Positions 15,774 through 22,532 of a stretch of 24,634 nucleotides of DNA are shown in pieces. The notes below the pieces were generated by a model. That model searched no databases and had not been told where the DNA came from. It saw nothing but the letters and a program-made list of their open reading frames with translations. The translations under genes and the position numbers were made by a program. This stretch comes from Alphaproteobacteria bacterium UBA6038. Its GTDB lineage: Bacteria > Pseudomonadota > Alphaproteobacteria > Micropepsales > Micropepsaceae. Position 1 is the stretch's first letter. Every line of letters begins with the position of its first letter. The DNA is taken from positions 4,627 to 29,260 of the forward strand of contig DIZC01000064.1 in assembly GCA_002429315.1 (NCBI GenBank), in the 5' to 3' direction.

Positions 15774-16190
15774 CTAGTCGTCGCGGTAGACGCGCTCGCG
15801 GCGCTCGTGCCGCTCCTGAGCTTCGATCGACAGCATCGCAATCGGCCGCGCGTCGAGGCGCTTCAGCGAAATCGGCTCGCCGGTCTCTTCGCAGAAGCCA
15901 TAGGAACCGTCCTCCAGCCGGCGCAAGGCTGAATCGATCTTCGCGATCAGCTTGCGCTGGCGGTCGCGTGTCCTGAGCTCGAGCTGGCGCTCGGCCTCGG
16001 TGGAGGCGCGGTCGGCGAGATCGGCGAACGGCGTCGTCTCGGCTTGCAGGTTCTGGATGGTTTCGCGGCTTTCCCGCAGGATTTCATCCTTCCAGGTCAT
16101 CAGCTTGCGGCGGAAGTACTCGCGTTGCCGCTCATTCATAAAGGGTTCGCTTTCCGACGGCCGGTAGCCGGCCGGAATCTGAGTACCCAT
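15774..16190 (-). CDS. dksA: RNA polymerase-binding transcription factor DksA
   Basis: This 138-residue protein binds the RNA polymerase secondary channel and, with ppGpp, mediates the stringent response. The N-terminal FMNERQREYFRRKLMTWKDEIL and the long coiled coil are present. The coiled-coil tip carries the DxxDxA motif (Asp57, Asp60, Ala62). The C-terminal finger (GFCEETGEPISLKRLDARPIA) keeps only one of the four zinc cysteines, as is normal for alphaproteobacterial DksA proteins. The zinc-independent finger is thought to make such proteins less sensitive to oxidation. It has its own good promoter and an AAGGGG ribosome binding site. It is convergent with the FkbM gene. Confidence 0.94.
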   Translation of the reverse strand: MGTQIPAGYRPSESEPFMNERQREYFRRKLMTWKDEILRESRETIQNLQAETTPFADLADRASTEAERQLELRTRDRQRKLIAKIDSALRRLEDGSYGFCEETGEPISLKRLDARPIAMLSIEAQERHERRERVYRDD

Positions 16191-16234
16191 TCATACACCC
16201 CTTCGATGAGTCGCCCTTAACCGAGGCGGGCGGG

Positions 16235-16263
16235 TTTATACAGGCGGCCGGAGTCCGCTTCAA
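16235..16263 (-). promoter_or_regulatory. dksA promoter
   Basis: On the minus strand, TTGAAG (-35, 16263-16258) and TATAAA (-10, 16240-16235) are separated by exactly 17 bases. Transcription would begin near 16228, giving a leader of about 38 bases before the dksA ATG at 16190. This is one of the two best sigma-70 type promoters in the window. It separates dksA from the upstream rlmH. Confidence 0.6.
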
Positions 16264-16333
16264 ATGGAATTATCGCGAACGGTCCGCGGAAATATCTTTG
16301 CCGCCAGCGGGTTAACCGGCCAGACGATCGCCA

Positions 16334-16816
16334 TCATCCGCGATGGTAGGGGTGGCCAGCCAGAATGGTCATGGCGCGATAGATCTGCTCGGCGAGCATG
16401 GCGCGGACCAGCAGATGCGGCCACGTCTGCGGCCCAAAGGCGAGGCTGCGCCCCGGCTTCACCTTCGGCCCGAGATTGAGTCCATCCGGCCCACCGATCA
16501 GAAAGGCGAGGTCCCGCGCCCCGGCATCGCGCATGGCGCCCAGCATTTCGGCGAAGGCGTCGCTTGTCATGCCTTTGCCCTTGGCGTCCAGGCAAATGAC
16601 ATGGGCCTGATCGGGAATGCGCCGTGCGAGCCGCTCGCCTTCCTCCTTGATGCGCGACACAGAATCGCGGCTCTTCGAGACGCCGACCTCCTCGACCGTG
16701 ACCGCTGGAAAGCCGAGGCGCCTTCCCATTCCGGCGGCCCGCGCGCAGAAGTCGTCGCACAGGTCGCCTTCGGGCGTGCCGCGGGCGAGACCGACTGCAA
16801 GAATGTGAAGGCGCAT
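16334..16816 (-). CDS. rlmH: 23S rRNA pseudouridine-1915 N3-methyltransferase
   Basis: This 160-residue SPOUT methyltransferase modifies pseudouridine 1915 in helix 69 of 23S rRNA on the assembled ribosome. Family features are the start MRLHILAVG, LDAKGKGMTSDAFA, the knot motif FLIGGPDGL and the C-terminal TWPHLLVRAMLAEQIYRA...HPYHRG. The start at 16816 is fixed by the conserved N-terminal strand; a longer reading would run into rsfS in another frame. It lies 55 bases after rsfS on the same strand, in the conserved order nadD-rsfS-rlmH. No U-tract terminator is seen downstream. dksA then begins a new transcription unit. Confidence 0.95.
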   Translation of the reverse strand: MRLHILAVGLARGTPEGDLCDDFCARAAGMGRRLGFPAVTVEEVGVSKSRDSVSRIKEEGERLARRIPDQAHVICLDAKGKGMTSDAFAEMLGAMRDAGARDLAFLIGGPDGLNLGPKVKPGRSLAFGPQTWPHLLVRAMLAEQIYRAMTILAGHPYHRG

Positions 16817-16871
16817 GACCGTTCGGCTCGCGCGATTGAGGACGTGATCTGCTAAGACACGCGCATGCCGC

Positions 16872-17258
16872 TCAATGAGCGGCGGCGCGCTCCGGCTCCC
16901 GCACGCTCCACATGCCTTCGAGGTCGTAATAGACGCGCACCTCGGGGCGGAAGACGTGCACGATGACATCGCCGGCATCCACCAGCACCCAGTCGCCTTG
17001 CGACAGACCGTCGATCGGGCGCGCGCCGTAGCCTGCCTCTTTGAGCTTGCGCGCAAGATTTTCGGCAATGGCCGCCACGTGCCGTGCCGAGCGGCCGCTG
17101 GCGATGACCAGCGCATCGGCGACCGACGAGCGGCCTTCAAGATCGATGGTGACGATGTCTTCCGCCTTGTCGGCGTCGAGGGTTGCAAGGATGCGGGAAA
17201 GAAGCGTGTGGTCGGAAGCCGACAGCCGCGGTGCCGATTGCGGCCGTTTTGAACTCAC
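16872..17258 (-). CDS. rsfS: Ribosome silencing factor
   Basis: This RsfS (DUF143) protein has 128 residues from the GTG at 17258. RsfS binds L14 on the large subunit and blocks subunit joining in starvation. Conserved blocks are KAEDIVTIDL, ADALVIASGRSARHVAAIAENL, GDWVLVDAGDVIVHVF and the C-terminal RVYYDLEGMW. The start is uncertain. No Shine-Dalgarno lies near the GTG, whereas a perfect AGGAGG is at 17288-17283, nine bases before an in-frame CTG at 17273. A CTG start would add MIRKT before the valine. The GTG is annotated because CTG starts are rare. It lies between nadD and rlmH, all on the minus strand. Confidence 0.92.
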   Translation of the reverse strand: MSSKRPQSAPRLSASDHTLLSRILATLDADKAEDIVTIDLEGRSSVADALVIASGRSARHVAAIAENLARKLKEAGYGARPIDGLSQGDWVLVDAGDVIVHVFRPEVRVYYDLEGMWSVREPERAAAH

Positions 17259-17282
17259 TGTCTTGCGGATCAGAGTCTCTCT

Positions 17283-17288
17283 CCTCCT
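17283..17288 (-). promoter_or_regulatory. Misplaced strong ribosome binding site upstream of rsfS
   Basis: AGGAGG on the minus strand is 24 bases from the annotated GTG start of rsfS but 9 bases from an in-frame CTG (17273-17271). Its position decides whether rsfS uses a non-standard start codon. No other ATG, GTG or TTG is in frame between the two. Confidence 0.5.
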
Positions 17289-17362
17289 AAAGTCCGGGAC
17301 GCGGAGGCCGGGATTCCGTTCGCATCAATCGGGCCACGCGCTCCTTGTTCGACGGCCGAAGC

Positions 17363-18025
17363 CTAGCACGTCGGGACGACGCGCACCAACCCTTCGGTCC
17401 GCAGGTTTCGGGCGCGAATGGCGGTGGCGCTCTGCGGACACCGGCATCCGTCGAGAATGGCGATCGCCGGCGGTTCTGCGAACGGCAGTTCCTTCGGGTT
17501 GCTCACCCGCGCGCCGGAAAAGCGCTGCATGACCTTGGCGCGCAACGTGGCAAGGCAATATCCCGGACGCATCACCACCGCGACGGGAACGGCGCGCACG
17601 ATATCCTGCCAGCGCCGCCAGCGCCGGAAGCTTTCCAGATTGTCGCTTCCCATGAGCCAGACGAAATGTACCCGCGGGAACCGTCGCTTCAGCACGCGCA
17701 ATGTGTCGATGGTGTAGCGGGTGCCGATGGTCGTCTCGAGATCGATGACGACGATGCGCGGATGCTGCTCGTATTTGTCGGCGGCGAACACGAGCCGCTC
17801 GCGCAATGGCGCCATGCCAACCGTCGGCTTGAGCGGATTCTGCGGCGCCACCAGCCACCAGACGTAGTCGAGGCCGAGTTGTTTCAGCGCCATTTCGCTG
17901 ACATGCAGGTGGCCCTCATGCGCCGGATTGAAAGAGCCGCCGAGCAGCCCGATCTTGAGCCCGTCGGCAACCGGTCCGGGCGGCTTCAGCCAAGGGGCCT
18001 TCGGGCGCGGGAGCTTCTTTCCCAT
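17363..18025 (-). CDS. nadD: Nicotinate-nucleotide adenylyltransferase
   Basis: This 220-residue nucleotidyltransferase makes nicotinate adenine dinucleotide from nicotinate mononucleotide and ATP in NAD synthesis. The GGSFNPAHEGH motif (the GxFxPxHxGH nucleotide-binding signature) is near residues 27-37, and SATAIR near the C-terminus is the second signature. WLMGSDNL is also typical. The start at 18025 (MGKKLPRPKAPW) was chosen because the region further upstream reads as low-complexity Arg/Ala sequence overlapping obgE. It lies 28 bases after obgE. In many Alphaproteobacteria proB and proA lie between obgE and nadD; here they are absent. Confidence 0.94.
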   Translation of the reverse strand: MGKKLPRPKAPWLKPPGPVADGLKIGLLGGSFNPAHEGHLHVSEMALKQLGLDYVWWLVAPQNPLKPTVGMAPLRERLVFAADKYEQHPRIVVIDLETTIGTRYTIDTLRVLKRRFPRVHFVWLMGSDNLESFRRWRRWQDIVRAVPVAVVMRPGYCLATLRAKVMQRFSGARVSNPKELPFAEPPAIAILDGCRCPQSATAIRARNLRTEGLVRVVPTC

Positions 18026-18053
18026 GGCGCGCAATGCTACGGCAAAGCGGCCG

Positions 18054-19088
18054 TCAAGGCGACCACGCCGCAGCCGGCGTGCGCTGCCGCTCCTTGCCGC
18101 GCCGCTTGCCCACCGCCTTGGCGAGCGCGCGTAGCACGTCGGGGACGCCTTCTCCGCTGACACCGGACATCGTCAGCACCGCGCCGCCGCTGGCCTTGGA
18201 AAGCGCGGCGCTCTTGCGCGGCAGCGCGGCTTTCGCAATGGCATCGCTCTTGTTCAGCACGAGGATTTCCGGCTTCCCCGCAAGGCCGTGGCCGTACATC
18301 TCCAGTTCACCGCGAATGGTGCGATAGGCCTCGACAATCCCGCTTTGCGTGCCGTCCACCAGATGCAGGATCACACTGCAGCGCTCGGCGTGGCCGAGAA
18401 AGCGGTCGCCCAGCCCCGCGCCTTCGTGCGCGCCTTCGATCAGGCCGGGAAGATCGGCGAGCACGAAATCGGTCTGGTCCACCCGCACCATGCCGAGCTG
18501 CGGATTGAGCGTTGTGAACGGATAATCCGCAATCTTCGGCTTCGCGGCAGAAACGCGCGACAAAAAAGTCGACTTGCCGGCGTTGGGCAATCCGATCAGC
18601 CCGACATCGGCAATCAGCTTCAGCCGCAAGACGATCGTCTTCTCTTCGGCCGGCTGGCCGGGATTGGCGTGGCGCGGCGCCTGATTGGTCGACGTCTTGA
18701 AATGCGCATTGCCGAAGCCGCCCTTGCCGCCCTTGAGCAGCAGCGCGCTCGCGCCGGGACGATGCAGATCCGCGATCAGCGTCTCGCCGTCCTCCTCGAA
18801 GATCTGCGTGCCGACGGGCACGCGCAAAATGGCATCGGGACCGGCCGCACCCGTCATCTCCTTGCCCATGCCATGCTGGCCGTTCTTCGCCTTGATGTGC
18901 TGCTGATAGCGGTAGTCGATCAGGGTGTTGAGATTCTCGACCGCTTCGGCCCATACATCGCCGCCGCGGCCGCCGTTACCGCCGTTCGGGCCGCCGAACT
19001 CGATGAACTTCTCGCGGCGGAACGAGACGCAGCCGTTCCCGCCCGCGCCGCTCGCGATGTAGACCTTGGCAGAATCGAGAAACTTCAT
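18054..19088 (-). CDS. obgE: GTPase Obg/CgtA
   Basis: This 344-residue ribosome-associated GTPase is involved in 50S assembly, stress response and growth control. The Gly-rich Obg domain (residues 1-158) includes SGAGGNGCVSFRREK and GGPNGGNGGRGGDV. The G domain follows with G1 GLPNAGKST, G2 DYPFTT, G3 DLPGLIEGA, G4 NKSD and G5 SGVSGEG. The C-terminal tail is short and basic (KRRGKERQRTPAAAW). The start at 19088 gives the canonical MKFLDSAKVYI. Its ATG overlaps the stop of the GNAT gene (ATGA), so expression depends on the upstream gene and on whatever happens at the terminator between rpmA and the GNAT gene. Confidence 0.96.
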   Translation of the reverse strand: MKFLDSAKVYIASGAGGNGCVSFRREKFIEFGGPNGGNGGRGGDVWAEAVENLNTLIDYRYQQHIKAKNGQHGMGKEMTGAAGPDAILRVPVGTQIFEEDGETLIADLHRPGASALLLKGGKGGFGNAHFKTSTNQAPRHANPGQPAEEKTIVLRLKLIADVGLIGLPNAGKSTFLSRVSAAKPKIADYPFTTLNPQLGMVRVDQTDFVLADLPGLIEGAHEGAGLGDRFLGHAERCSVILHLVDGTQSGIVEAYRTIRGELEMYGHGLAGKPEILVLNKSDAIAKAALPRKSAALSKASGGAVLTMSGVSGEGVPDVLRALAKAVGKRRGKERQRTPAAAWSP

Positions 19089-19633
19089 GCCGCGTGCTTC
19101 AGCTGGAACGCTTGGCGCGTGAGCAGCATCGCATGACAGCGCACGGCATGACCGCGCGCCCGGCACTCGCGCATCTCTTCGCCGCACGGAACGAAGCCCA
19201 GTTTCACAAGCACATGGCCGGACGGCGGGTTGTCGAAATAATAGCCCGCGGTGATGGTACCGATGCGCGGTTCGGCAAACGCCGCCTGGACGACGGCGCG
19301 CGCGGCTTCGGTTGCATAGCCGCGGCCCCACTGCGGCTTGCCGATCCAGTAACCGAGCTCGAATTCGCCGTTCTCGCGCAGATGCACGCCGCAGCCGCCG
19401 ATATACGAGCCGTCCACCTTCACCGTGATGCCAAAGGTCAGATCGAACTGATCGGGCGAACGGGCTTCCAGGCGGTCGAAGAATTCGTGCGCGTCGGCAT
19501 CCGAATAGGGAAATGGCACGCGGCCGAGATTTTTCGCCACGTCCCAGTCTCCCAAGCCTGTAACCAGCGCCGGGATGTCCGTCCGCTCCGGCTTTCGCAA
19601 CAGCAAGCGCTCCGTTTCCAGTCTCTCGTTCAT
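19085..19633 (-). CDS. GNAT family N-acetyltransferase (RimJ/RimL-like)
   Basis: This 182-residue protein has the GNAT fold. It begins ETERLLLRKPERTDI, typical of the RimJ/RimL-like Acetyltransf_3 branch. It continues with GYWIGKPQWGRGYATEA, whose QWGRGYAT is the acetyl-CoA pyrophosphate-binding Q/RxxGxG/A motif. The substrate is unknown; an N-terminal amino group of a protein or a small amine is possible. A GNAT gene between rpmA and obgE is a recurring alphaproteobacterial arrangement. The start at 19633 has the ribosome binding site GAGGGGAG four bases upstream. That site is half buried in a perfect hairpin. The ORF is open further upstream, but the sequence there is the rpmA terminator. 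Confidence 0.9.
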   Translation of the reverse strand: MNERLETERLLLRKPERTDIPALVTGLGDWDVAKNLGRVPFPYSDADAHEFFDRLEARSPDQFDLTFGITVKVDGSYIGGCGVHLRENGEFELGYWIGKPQWGRGYATEAARAVVQAAFAEPRIGTITAGYYFDNPPSGHVLVKLGFVPCGEEMRECRARGHAVRCHAMLLTRQAFQLKHAA

Positions 19634-19640
19634 GGCACTC

Positions 19641-19656
19641 CCCTCGTCGGCGAGGG
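19641..19656 (-). promoter_or_regulatory. Hairpin sequestering the GNAT gene ribosome binding site
   Basis: On the minus strand CCCTCG-CCGA-CGAGGG forms a perfect 6-bp stem with a tetraloop. Its 3' arm (19646-19641) contains the first part of the Shine-Dalgarno GAGGGGAG of the GNAT gene. It starts directly after the U-tract of the preceding terminator. Its 5' arm can instead pair with 19693-19686. Confidence 0.55.
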
Positions 19657-19690
19657 AAACAAAAAAGGGAAGATGGCGGACCATCTTCCC
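19657..19690 (-). terminator. Intrinsic terminator after rplU-rpmA
   Basis: On the minus strand a perfect 10-bp stem GGGAAGATGG/CCATCTTCCC with a 4-base loop (19690-19667) is followed immediately by TTTTTTGTTT. This is a textbook intrinsic terminator. It lies 46 bases after the rpmA stop and ends 24 bases before the GNAT start, so it controls entry into the GNAT-obgE-nadD-rsfS-rlmH group. Confidence 0.9.
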
Positions 19691-19698
19691 TCGCTATG

Positions 19699-19722
19699 GA
19701 GCCGCCATTCGATTGGCGGCTC
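19699..19722 (-). promoter_or_regulatory. Upstream hairpin in the rpmA-GNAT spacer
   Basis: A perfect 9-bp stem GAGCCGCCA/TGGCGGCTC with a 6-base loop lies 14 bases after the rpmA stop and eight bases before the terminator stem. It has no U-tract of its own. It may protect the rplU-rpmA mRNA 3' end or be part of an attenuator. Confidence 0.6.
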
Positions 19723-19736
19723 AAATTCGCTGCCGC

Positions 19737-20012
19737 CTAAGCGCTTTTCACCGGATTTCCCGCCGGAAGGACCGATATGTAGGTCCGGCGCTTGTAACCT
19801 TGCCGGAACTGCACCTGGCCGTCCGTGGTCGCGAACAGCGTGTGGTCCTTGCCCATGCCGACGTTCTCGCCGGCGAAGAATTTCGTGCCGCGCTGGCGCA
19901 CGATGATGTTGCCGGCGGAGATCGCCTGTCCGCCGAACATCTTCACGCCCAGCCGCTGGCCGGGAGAGTCGCGGCCGTTGCGCGAGGAGCCGCCTGCTTT
20001 CTTGTGCGCCAT
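19737..20012 (-). CDS. rpmA: 50S ribosomal protein L27
   Basis: This 91-residue L27 has the N-terminus MAHKKAGGSSRNGRDS, which reaches the peptidyl-transferase centre. There is no cleavable Firmicutes-type extension. KMFGGQAISAGNIIVRQRG and AGENVGMGKDHTLFA are the usual family blocks. It starts one base after the rplU stop codon (TAGA-ATG region), so the two are made from one message. A double-hairpin region with an intrinsic terminator follows. Confidence 0.97.
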   Translation of the reverse strand: MAHKKAGGSSRNGRDSPGQRLGVKMFGGQAISAGNIIVRQRGTKFFAGENVGMGKDHTLFATTDGQVQFRQGYKRRTYISVLPAGNPVKSA

Positions 20013-20013
20013 T

Positions 20014-20334
20014 CTACTGTTCCTTGCCGGCGCTGATCCCGGTGATCTTCACCTTGGTGAAGTGCTGGCGGGAGCCGCGCTTGCGATGCGTGTTCTTGCG
20101 CCGCTTCTTCTTGAAGGCGATCACCTTGGGTCCGCGGCCGTGCTCGAGGATTTCCGCCTCCACGCTGGCGCCGGAGACGAGCGGCGCGCCGGATTTGGGC
20201 GCATCGCCGCCCAGCATCAGCACTTCGGACAGCGCGATCTTCGCGCCCACCTCGCCGTCGAGCCTGGCAAGCGAGAGCACGTCGTTCTCGGCCACCCGAT
20301 ATTGTTTTCCGCCGCTGCGGATGACCGCAAACAT
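20014..20334 (-). CDS. rplU: 50S ribosomal protein L21
   Basis: This 106-residue L21 begins MFAVIRSGGKQYRV, the usual N-terminus. The basic loop AFKKKRRKNTHRKRGSRQHFT contacts 23S rRNA, and KITGI closes the fold. An in-frame TTG six bases further upstream is possible but unlikely. AGGGA nine bases before the ATG serves as ribosome binding site. Transcription comes from a strong promoter at 20419-20392, leaving a leader of about 50 bases that contains a hairpin. Confidence 0.97.
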   Translation of the reverse strand: MFAVIRSGGKQYRVAENDVLSLARLDGEVGAKIALSEVLMLGGDAPKSGAPLVSGASVEAEILEHGRGPKVIAFKKKRRKNTHRKRGSRQHFTKVKITGISAGKEQ

Positions 20335-20360
20335 GGCCAAATCCCTGGAATAAATTGAGT

Positions 20361-20385
20361 CTCCCGAAGCCTTCGCGTGCGGGAG
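20361..20385 (-). promoter_or_regulatory. Hairpin in the rplU leader
   Basis: CTCCCG (20385-20380) pairs with CGGGAG (20366-20361) around a 13-base loop that itself contains the near-palindrome CGAAGGCTTCG overlapping the stem. It lies at the very start of the predicted transcript, 27 bases before the rplU ATG. It could stabilise the mRNA 5' end or act in autoregulation by L21. Function is inference. Confidence 0.4.
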
Positions 20386-20391
20386 CCGCGC

Positions 20392-20419
20392 AATATACTT
20401 ACCGGACCTCTCCGGTCAA
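20392..20419 (-). promoter_or_regulatory. rplU-rpmA promoter
   Basis: On the minus strand TTGACC (-35, 20419-20414) and TATATT (-10, 20397-20392) are separated by 16 bases; each is a 5/6 match to the sigma-70 consensus. The predicted start is near 20385. A perfect dyad ACCGGA-CCTC-TCCGGT (20401-20416) fills the spacer and touches the -35 box, so it may be an operator. Confidence 0.7.
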
Positions 20420-20738
20420 GGCGGGGCTCCCTGAGGGGGCCGCAGCCCTCCTGACCGGGCGGATTTATATTTCCGGCTGCTTTTGGCTGTGGCCGGCGGC
20501 CACAAAAAAGCCCGGGACTGCGGGATTTCCGCCGGCCGGGTCGCCTCCGGGCACACCGCCGGAGAATGAGTAGAATATGCAGAACCAGCGTGACGCTGTC
20601 AAGCGGGAATCGCAAAAAATATATTGCTATTTTCGCTTTGTTCGCGCAGGATTATGTCGGCGGCGGTTGCCGCCGGCCGGAAACTGGCGGCAGATTGCGT
20701 CCGGCTTGCCGGCGCGCGAAGCAAATGGGATCTCTCAC
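20420..20738. other. Gene-free spacer between rplU and the cyclophilin gene
   Basis: With the rplU leader and promoter (20335-20419), this forms a 404-bp divergent spacer. I see no gene in it. It contains an imperfect inverted repeat with GGTCA at 20414 and TGACC at 20452. It also contains an interrupted hairpin at 20479-20511, with GCTTTT/AAAAGC outside and GTGGCC/GGCCAC inside; this lacks a U-tract on either strand. An AT-rich patch near 20615-20650 may hold the cyclophilin promoter, but no clear boxes stand out. Confidence 0.6.
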
Positions 20739-21332
20739 ATGAATTGGAAAGCGGCGGTGCTCTTCACGGCGGTTTTGACCTGTGCCGCCGCGGCGGCGGA
20801 GGCGCAGACCGCAGCGCCTCAGGCGCGGATCGAAACCTCTCTCGGCACCATCACCATCGCCCTCGATGCGGCACGGGCGCCCAAGACGGTGGCGAACTTC
20901 ATCGCCTATGCGCGCGAAGGCCATTTCGACGGCACCATCGTTTACCGCGTCGAACCGGGCTTCGTCATTCAGATGGGGAGCTTCGAAGCCGACGGCCGCG
21001 CACGCAGCGTGGATGCGCCGATTGCGCTGGAGACCGCGAGCGGGCTTATCAATGTGCGCGGCAGCGTGGCGATGGCGCGCCAAACCAGCCCGGCCAGCGC
21101 CACGGCGGAGTTCTTCATCGATCTCGCCGACAACCCCAACCTCGATTCCGCGCCGGGCGCCGCGCCGAACACCACCGGTTATGCGGTGTTCGGCCATGTG
21201 ACCGGCGGGATGGATGTGGTGGACCGGATCGCGGCTGCGCCGCTGGGCGGCAAAGGGCCGTTTCCGCCCCAAGCGACGCCCGCAACACCGGTGGTGATCA
21301 AGAAGGTAACGGTGAGCGGTGCCCGCCCTTAA
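20739..21332 (+). CDS. Secreted cyclophilin-type peptidyl-prolyl isomerase
   Basis: This 197-residue protein has a signal peptide (MNWKAAVLFTAVLTCAAAAA, cleavage near AEA at about 22) and a cyclophilin domain. It probably helps fold periplasmic proteins by proline isomerisation. The domain shows IETSLGTITIALDAARAPKTV, VYRVEPGFVIQMG (family FHRVIPGFMIQGG, with the catalytic Arg and Phe retained), AEFFIDLADNPNLD and GYAVFGHVTGGMDVVDRI. I placed the start at 20739, where the signal peptide begins. The upstream in-frame extension to 20577 encodes nothing signal-like. The ribosome binding site is weak. It is convergent with the S53 protease gene (21-bp gap). Confidence 0.92.
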   Translation: MNWKAAVLFTAVLTCAAAAAEAQTAAPQARIETSLGTITIALDAARAPKTVANFIAYAREGHFDGTIVYRVEPGFVIQMGSFEADGRARSVDAPIALETASGLINVRGSVAMARQTSPASATAEFFIDLADNPNLDSAPGAAPNTTGYAVFGHVTGGMDVVDRIAAAPLGGKGPFPPQATPATPVVIKKVTVSGARP

Positions 21333-21353
21333 GCGCTTGCGAAAATCCCCGCC

Positions 21354-22532
21354 CTAAAACGCGCCAATGCCATTGGGCGTGCCCAAGCCGGAGGGGCCGT
21401 CGTAGCCGCGCGTGCCGGTGCACAAATACGAGCCGCCGCAGCTTCCATTGCTGCCGGTCCTGACGTCGAACAGTGAGGACAGATGGGCGTACGGATTGTA
21501 GCCGTAGCGGACGGCGCCGCCATTGGCGCCGTAGATTCCGGCGATCAGCGGCGCAGCGACGCTGGTGCCGCCGAACAGGAGCCACGCGGAGCCTGTGCTG
21601 GTGGGTCCGTACACCGCCACGGCCGTATTGGGATCGGCGACGGCGGAGACGTCGGCGACGGTGCGCTTGAGGCAACCGGTATCCTGCTGCCAGCTTGGCT
21701 TGGCGTAGATCGTGCTGCAGCCGCTGCCGGCGCCGGACCACACCGATTCGCTCCAGCCGCGGGCGTTGGAGGCGCGCTTCAGGCTGGTGCCGCCGACAGC
21801 GGTGACATGCGGCGAAGAGGCGGGGAATTGCACTTCATAGCCGTTGTCCCCCGTGCTCGCGGTGATGGCGACTCCGGGATGGTTGTAGGCTTTTTCCAAC
21901 GTTGCCGTGCCGCTTTCCGGCGCGCCGTAGCTGTTGCTGACGGCGTGTGCCCCCAGCACCACGGCGGTGTTTTCGGCCACGATGAGATTGGAGAACGAAC
22001 TCGAATTCGCCTCGATCAGATAGAGCTTGCAGTTCGGACACATGGTGCTCGCCATGTCGAGATCGAGCGCGGATTCCTGCGCCCAGCCGGTGTTCTGCGC
22101 CGGATAACTCCCTTGCACGCCATCCTGGTTGAGCTTCTTGAAACAGCCGTTGGCGGTGGTACAGGGCGGCAGCCCATATTGCGCACGATAGGCGGCGAGA
22201 TCCCGCTCGGCATTGGTGTAGCCGTACGCATCGACAATGGCGACGATGGTGCTCGCACTGCCGGCCGCCGAAATGCCGTAGGCAGCGCGCAGATCGCCCG
22301 GGCCGTAGCCCGACGGCGTCCCCGCCGCCGAGCGCGCATTGGCAACAGGACGGCCGCTCGCGTCGGTCACGATGTGGGCGTGGCAGCGCGCGACCTTGCC
22401 GACAACCTGGCCGCACACCGGCTTGTGGTACACGTTTCCGAACCGGTCGAGCGGGATGGCTTGCGCATTGGCGCCCGGCGCAACGCTGCCGGCGGCGATG
22501 AAGGACAGCAGACCGAATACAACGCGACGCAT
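21354..22532 (-). CDS. Secreted S53 family (sedolisin) serine protease
   Basis: This 392-residue protein has a signal peptide (about 1-24, ending ANA-QA). The S53 domain starts at about GYGPGDLRAAYGI (residue 75). The sedolisin triad is visible: Glu153 and Asp157 in QESALDLD, and Ser324 in FGGTSVAAP. The oxyanion Asp229 is in ASTGDNG, and a probable calcium site near the end involves Asp356 and Asp378. Eight or more cysteines in the mature part suggest disulfides. Sedolisins are usually acid-active and carry a pro-kumamolisin domain of roughly 170-190 residues; here only about 50 residues separate signal and catalytic domain. The start at 22532 has GGGAG six bases upstream. It probably degrades external protein. 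Confidence 0.88.
   Translation of the reverse strand: MRRVVFGLLSFIAAGSVAPGANAQAIPLDRFGNVYHKPVCGQVVGKVARCHAHIVTDASGRPVANARSAAGTPSGYGPGDLRAAYGISAAGSASTIVAIVDAYGYTNAERDLAAYRAQYGLPPCTTANGCFKKLNQDGVQGSYPAQNTGWAQESALDLDMASTMCPNCKLYLIEANSSSFSNLIVAENTAVVLGAHAVSNSYGAPESGTATLEKAYNHPGVAITASTGDNGYEVQFPASSPHVTAVGGTSLKRASNARGWSESVWSGAGSGCSTIYAKPSWQQDTGCLKRTVADVSAVADPNTAVAVYGPTSTGSAWLLFGGTSVAAPLIAGIYGANGGAVRYGYNPYAHLSSLFDVRTGSNGSCGGSYLCTGTRGYDGPSGLGTPNGIGAF

Noticed and set aside
18054..19724. 556-codon minus-strand frame joining a GNAT-region sequence to obgE
   Set aside because: Obg begins at MKFLDSAKVYI (19088). The upstream part is out of frame with the real GNAT gene and is a shadow.
20479..20511. Interrupted hairpin followed by AAAAAA as a terminator
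   Set aside because: On the plus strand it is followed by A, not T, and on the minus strand the T-run precedes the stem, so neither strand gives a terminator.
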